Shown here piece by piece: positions 61,624 through 64,000 of a stretch of DNA of 64,000 nt; positions within the stretch are counted from its first letter, which is position 1, and each line of letters starts with the position of its first letter. Under the pieces are notes generated by a model. The model worked only from the letters and a program-made list of their open reading frames with translations, was not told where the DNA came from and searched no databases. Source of the DNA: Methanofollis ethanolicus. Lineage in GTDB: Archaea > Halobacteriota > Methanomicrobia > Methanomicrobiales > Methanofollaceae. Position numbers and translations under genes: made by a program. The stretch lies in contig NZ_BCNW01000001.1 of assembly GCF_001571385.1 (NCBI RefSeq), positions 1 through 64,000 of the forward strand, in the 5' to 3' direction.

Positions 61624-62775
61624 TCACCGGGAGAGGAGGTACGCGTGCGCCTCCAGGGCCGCCTTCGCACCCTCGCCCGCGGCGATGATGATCTGTTTTC
61701 CCCGGATGGAGGTGACGTCCCCGGCCGCAAAGATGCCGGGCACACTTGTGTGGCAGTTTTCGTCGACGATGATCTCGCTGCCGGCATTGGTCCGGACAAG
61801 GTCCCGGACGGCCCCGACATTTGGTTCGTGGCCGATCTCGGCGAAGACGCCGTCGACGGCGATCTCCTCCTCGGCTCCCGTCTCCTTCTGCCGGACCCGC
61901 ATGCCGGTGAGCACTGTCTCGCCGACAAGACCGGAGACGACATAGGGTTGGTGGACGGCCACGTTCTCCTTTGTCTTCAGGAGGTCGAGATAGACGGCGT
62001 CGGCCTTCAGGGTGCTCCTGACGATGAGGTGAACCGTCCGCGCGATCTTCGCCATTTCGAGCGCTGCGGTCACCGCGGAGTTGCCGCCGCCGACGACGGC
62101 GACGGCTTTGCCCCTGAAGAGGGGGCCGTCGCAGGTGGAGCAGACCGAGACGCCCCGGCCCCAGAACCTCTCTTCACCCTCGACACCGAGGCGGCGGGAG
62201 CTGCGGCCGGTAGCGACGATGATGCTCCTCGCCCTGACAGTCCGGTCGCCATAGGTGGTGACGACGAAGCGGTCGTCCTCCCTCCTGACGCCGATAGCCC
62301 GGTCGAGTTCGAGGCTGATGTTCAGGCCCCGCGCCTGCTCCTCGAACTTTGCCATCAGGTCCTCGCCCGAGACCACCCGGTAGCCCATATAGTTCTCGAC
62401 CGCCCAGCTCTCCATCGCCTGTCCACCGATGTTCTCCGAGATTATCAGGGTGGAGAGGAGTTTCCGCGTCGTGTACACCCCGGCGGTGAGGCCGGCGGGG
62501 CCGGCACCCAGGATGACAACATCGTAGAGTTCGTCCTTTTTCTCGGTCCCGAAGAGGGCGTTGAGGCGCGGGGCGTCGAAGCCGACGATCACGTCCTCCC
62601 CCACCACCGTCACCGGCACGCCGAGTTGCTTCGAGACCCGGAAAAGTTCCCGTACCGCCTCCTCGTCCTCGCCGACGTCGATAGTCTCGTATTCTATCCC
62701 GTGTTTCTCCAGGAAGGCCTTGACCATCCGGCAGTACGGGCACTGCTTCGTGGAGTAGACTTTCACCTCCGGCAT
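61624..62775 (-). CDS. trxB: Glutaredoxin-thioredoxin reductase fusion
   Basis: 383 residues from ATG 62775. Residues 1-78 are a glutaredoxin-like domain with active site CPYC (C12/C15) and GVPVTVVGEDVIVGFD; residues about 84-383 are thioredoxin reductase with FAD motif GAGPAG (90-95), redox pair CSTC (C212/C215), NAD(P)H motif GGGNSA (229-234) and GIFAAGDVTS. The fused domain may be the direct electron acceptor. Predicted leaderless: TTTTATC is 23-29 bases upstream. Convergent with the antiporter (3-base gap). Confidence 0.93.
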   Translation of the reverse strand: MPEVKVYSTKQCPYCRMVKAFLEKHGIEYETIDVGEDEEAVRELFRVSKQLGVPVTVVGEDVIVGFDAPRLNALFGTEKKDELYDVVILGAGPAGLTAGVYTTRKLLSTLIISENIGGQAMESWAVENYMGYRVVSGEDLMAKFEEQARGLNISLELDRAIGVRREDDRFVVTTYGDRTVRARSIIVATGRSSRRLGVEGEERFWGRGVSVCSTCDGPLFRGKAVAVVGGGNSAVTAALEMAKIARTVHLIVRSTLKADAVYLDLLKTKENVAVHQPYVVSGLVGETVLTGMRVRQKETGAEEEIAVDGVFAEIGHEPNVGAVRDLVRTNAGSEIIVDENCHTSVPGIFAAGDVTSIRGKQIIIAAGEGAKAALEAHAYLLSR

Positions 62776-63280
62776 AAGGGGGGGTTGGAAGGCCGGGATA
62801 AAAGGGTTGTGCAGGTCGGGGATCGATGGCGACCCTTCCACCTTCGCGCCAGATTTGCACCGGGGTGGTGGAAACGATGCGGCGGCAGAAGGGGACCGTT
62901 CCTGACAGGTATGTGCGTACAGAGTACAGTATGAGAAGTGTGTACAGGTACCCGGGATAATTTGCACACGATCCGGAGAACATACGGCACGCCCGCGGGG
63001 GTGGTGTGTGCCGGTCTGTGAAACGCGGGGTGGTGCAAACGTCGGCGAGCACCCGGCGTGCACGGCCCAGTTGCCGGATCGGCGGCTGCCGGCGACGGAT
63101 TTCCCCGGTGCAAAACCGGCGCGAAGGAGAGAAAAGGGGTGCAACGGTGCAAAAGACAGGGGGCCGCAGTCTCCGCTTTACAATCTCTGTATGATGTATC
63201 CGATCCACTATTCCCGACGTTTTTCAAAAACCGCCGGGAACGAATGTTTCACGGGCGGTTTTCCAGAAAAAAAGAGAGGT
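62776..63280. other. 505-bp intergenic region with repeated GGTGCAAA motif
   Basis: No convincing gene on either strand. Contains TTTTATC (62798-62804) as minus-strand TATA for the fusion gene, and six copies of TTTGCACC/GGTGCAAA-like words at 62854-62861, 62961-62968, 63032-63039, 63107-63114, 63138-63145 and 63146-63153. Also TGTACAGAGTACAGTATGAG (about 62920) with a nearby GTGTACAGGTACC. Confidence 0.6.
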
Positions 63281-63781
63281 TTATTCAACCTTGATGAAGT
63301 TCTTCCCGGCCTCACCGCAGATCGGGCACTTCTCCGGCGCTTTCCCGATCTCGATGTTCCCGCACCAGGGGCAGAGGAAGACCTCGGCGCCCTCGAAGTC
63401 CTTCCCGGCGAGGACGGCCTCAAGGGCCTTCGTATAGAGGCCTGCATGGACCTGCTCGGCCTTCATCGCGTGGGTGAAGATAGCGACGGCCTCGGGCTTG
63501 CCCTCTGTCTTCGCCTCTTCGACGAAAGCCGGATACATCTCGGTGAACTCGTCGGTCTCCCCTTCGATGCTCTCCTGGAGGTTCTCGGCCGTCTTTTTGA
63601 TCCCGCCCATCACGGAGAGTTCGCGCTTCGCGTGGATCGCCTCGGCCTGCGATGCGGCGCGGTACAGGCGTGCCACGTTCTTGAAACCTTCTTTGTCCGC
63701 CTTCTCCGAGAAGGAAAGGTACTTGCGGTTCGCCTGCGACTCGCCGGCAAATGCTGCCTTGATATTCTCCAGTGTTGCCAT
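63281..63781 (-). CDS. rbr: Rubrerythrin
   Basis: 166 residues from ATG 63781 (MATLENIKAAFAGES). Peroxide-scavenging non-haem iron protein. Ferritin-like four-helix domain with E-x2-H pairs (AEAIHAKRE; KAEQVHAGLY) and carboxylates of the di-iron site (ESQANRKY, EFTEMYPAFVEEA), followed by a C-terminal rubredoxin domain (CPWCGNIEIGKAPEKCPICG). An upstream in-frame ATG (63787) is possible. Lies beside the redox fusion gene in the same direction. Confidence 0.96.
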   Translation of the reverse strand: MATLENIKAAFAGESQANRKYLSFSEKADKEGFKNVARLYRAASQAEAIHAKRELSVMGGIKKTAENLQESIEGETDEFTEMYPAFVEEAKTEGKPEAVAIFTHAMKAEQVHAGLYTKALEAVLAGKDFEGAEVFLCPWCGNIEIGKAPEKCPICGEAGKNFIKVE

Positions 63782-63911
63782 GACCATCACTTCGACAGGC
63801 ATCCATAAAAAAATATTCCCGCCCCTCCCCGCCGGGCCGGGCATAAAGGAGCACATCTGTCCATTCAAGCACCCATATGACACCGATCCAGAAGAGGAGA
63901 GTATTCGAAGA

Positions 63912-63919
63912 TTTATATA
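63912..63919 (+). promoter_or_regulatory. TATA box of the radC-like gene
   Basis: TTTATATA, 24-31 bases before ATG 63943; leaderless start expected. Confidence 0.6.
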
Positions 63920-63942
63920 CTGCGAGGGCGGATCACCCCCTG

Positions 63943-64000
63943 ATGAAACAGATGCGGGAGGTGCCCGCCCGCGAGCGGCCACGGGAGAAGATCGCGGCGA
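63943..64000 (+). CDS. Start of a RadC-like (JAB domain) protein (partial, runs off right edge)
   Basis: The first 19 codons read MKQMREVPARERPREKIAA. The M-P/V-x-x-ERPREKI pattern is the typical start of RadC-family proteins, which carry a C-terminal JAB/MPN metal-binding domain. Only the start is in the window. The strong TATA box at the leaderless distance supports ATG 63943. Confidence 0.65.
   Translation, partial: MKQMREVPARERPREKIAA

Overview
The window looks like chromosomal DNA of a GC-rich methanogenic archaeon. Thiol:fumarate reductase (tfrA/tfrB), a complete A-type ATP synthase operon, a thermosome, archaeal LonB, an Lsm-L37e pair, archaeal SepF, Nob1, TATA boxes and many leaderless starts all point to a euryarchaeal methanogen. 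The gene content fits Methanomicrobiales (Methanofollis/Methanoculleus-like); that placement is inference from gene content, not from a database match.

Layout. 1-1313: two secreted or surface protein genes, one running off the left edge with a 4-residue repeat. 1394-2611: pgk. 2776-11114: nine-gene ATP synthase operon atpH-I-K-E-C-F-A-B-D on the minus strand. 11172-11800: two small overlapping genes, one a 50-residue zinc ribbon. 11873-17051: type IV pilus/archaellum-like membrane protein and ATPase, divergent from two KaiC/FlaH-like RecA-fold proteins. 17733-22520: BofA-like protein, TldE, TldD, LonB. 22606-25593: prs-rtcA-nob1 and a PyrE-like/GfcR regulator. 25594-28119: repeats, a decayed cstA, a Rossmann/Cys protein and an archaellin-like protein. 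28274-30152: thermosome and tRNA-Ser. 30387-35057: DUF1835-type protein, small membrane protein, MFS transporter, PAS fragment, zinc protein, DUF457-type membrane protein. 35366-39924: two divergent surface proteins and a DUF1616 protein. 39905-48080: minus-strand cluster of Lhr-like helicase, secreted protein, BtuF-like binding protein, DUF4350, MoxR, DUF58 and two small membrane proteins. 48164-52843: pterin dehydratase, initiator tRNA-Met, then Lsm-L37e-purF opposite PUA-SepF-ZPR1. 53424-58963: purM, aspartate kinase, tfrA-tfrB. 59629-64000: CPA2 antiporter, glutaredoxin-thioredoxin reductase fusion, rubrerythrin, start of radC.

How genes work together. ATP synthase couples the ion gradient made by methanogenesis to ATP synthesis. 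TfrAB makes succinate while oxidising CoM-SH and CoB-SH to the heterodisulfide. Prs, PurF and PurM serve purine synthesis. Rubrerythrin and the glutaredoxin-TrxR fusion lie side by side and suggest redox defence. MoxR-DUF58-DUF4350 with a secreted binding protein looks like an envelope-associated module.

The most unusual features are: a family of GC-rich hairpins (CCGGGGG...CCCCCGG) confined to intergenic gaps, some with a second hairpin nested in the loop; a KaiC/FlaH-like pair, one lacking the Walker A lysine, beside pilus motor genes; a 21-bp in-frame duplication at the start of rtcA; EF-hand-like loops in two adjacent exported proteins; and gene remnants (cstA, PAS/ferredoxin-like) next to the repeats.
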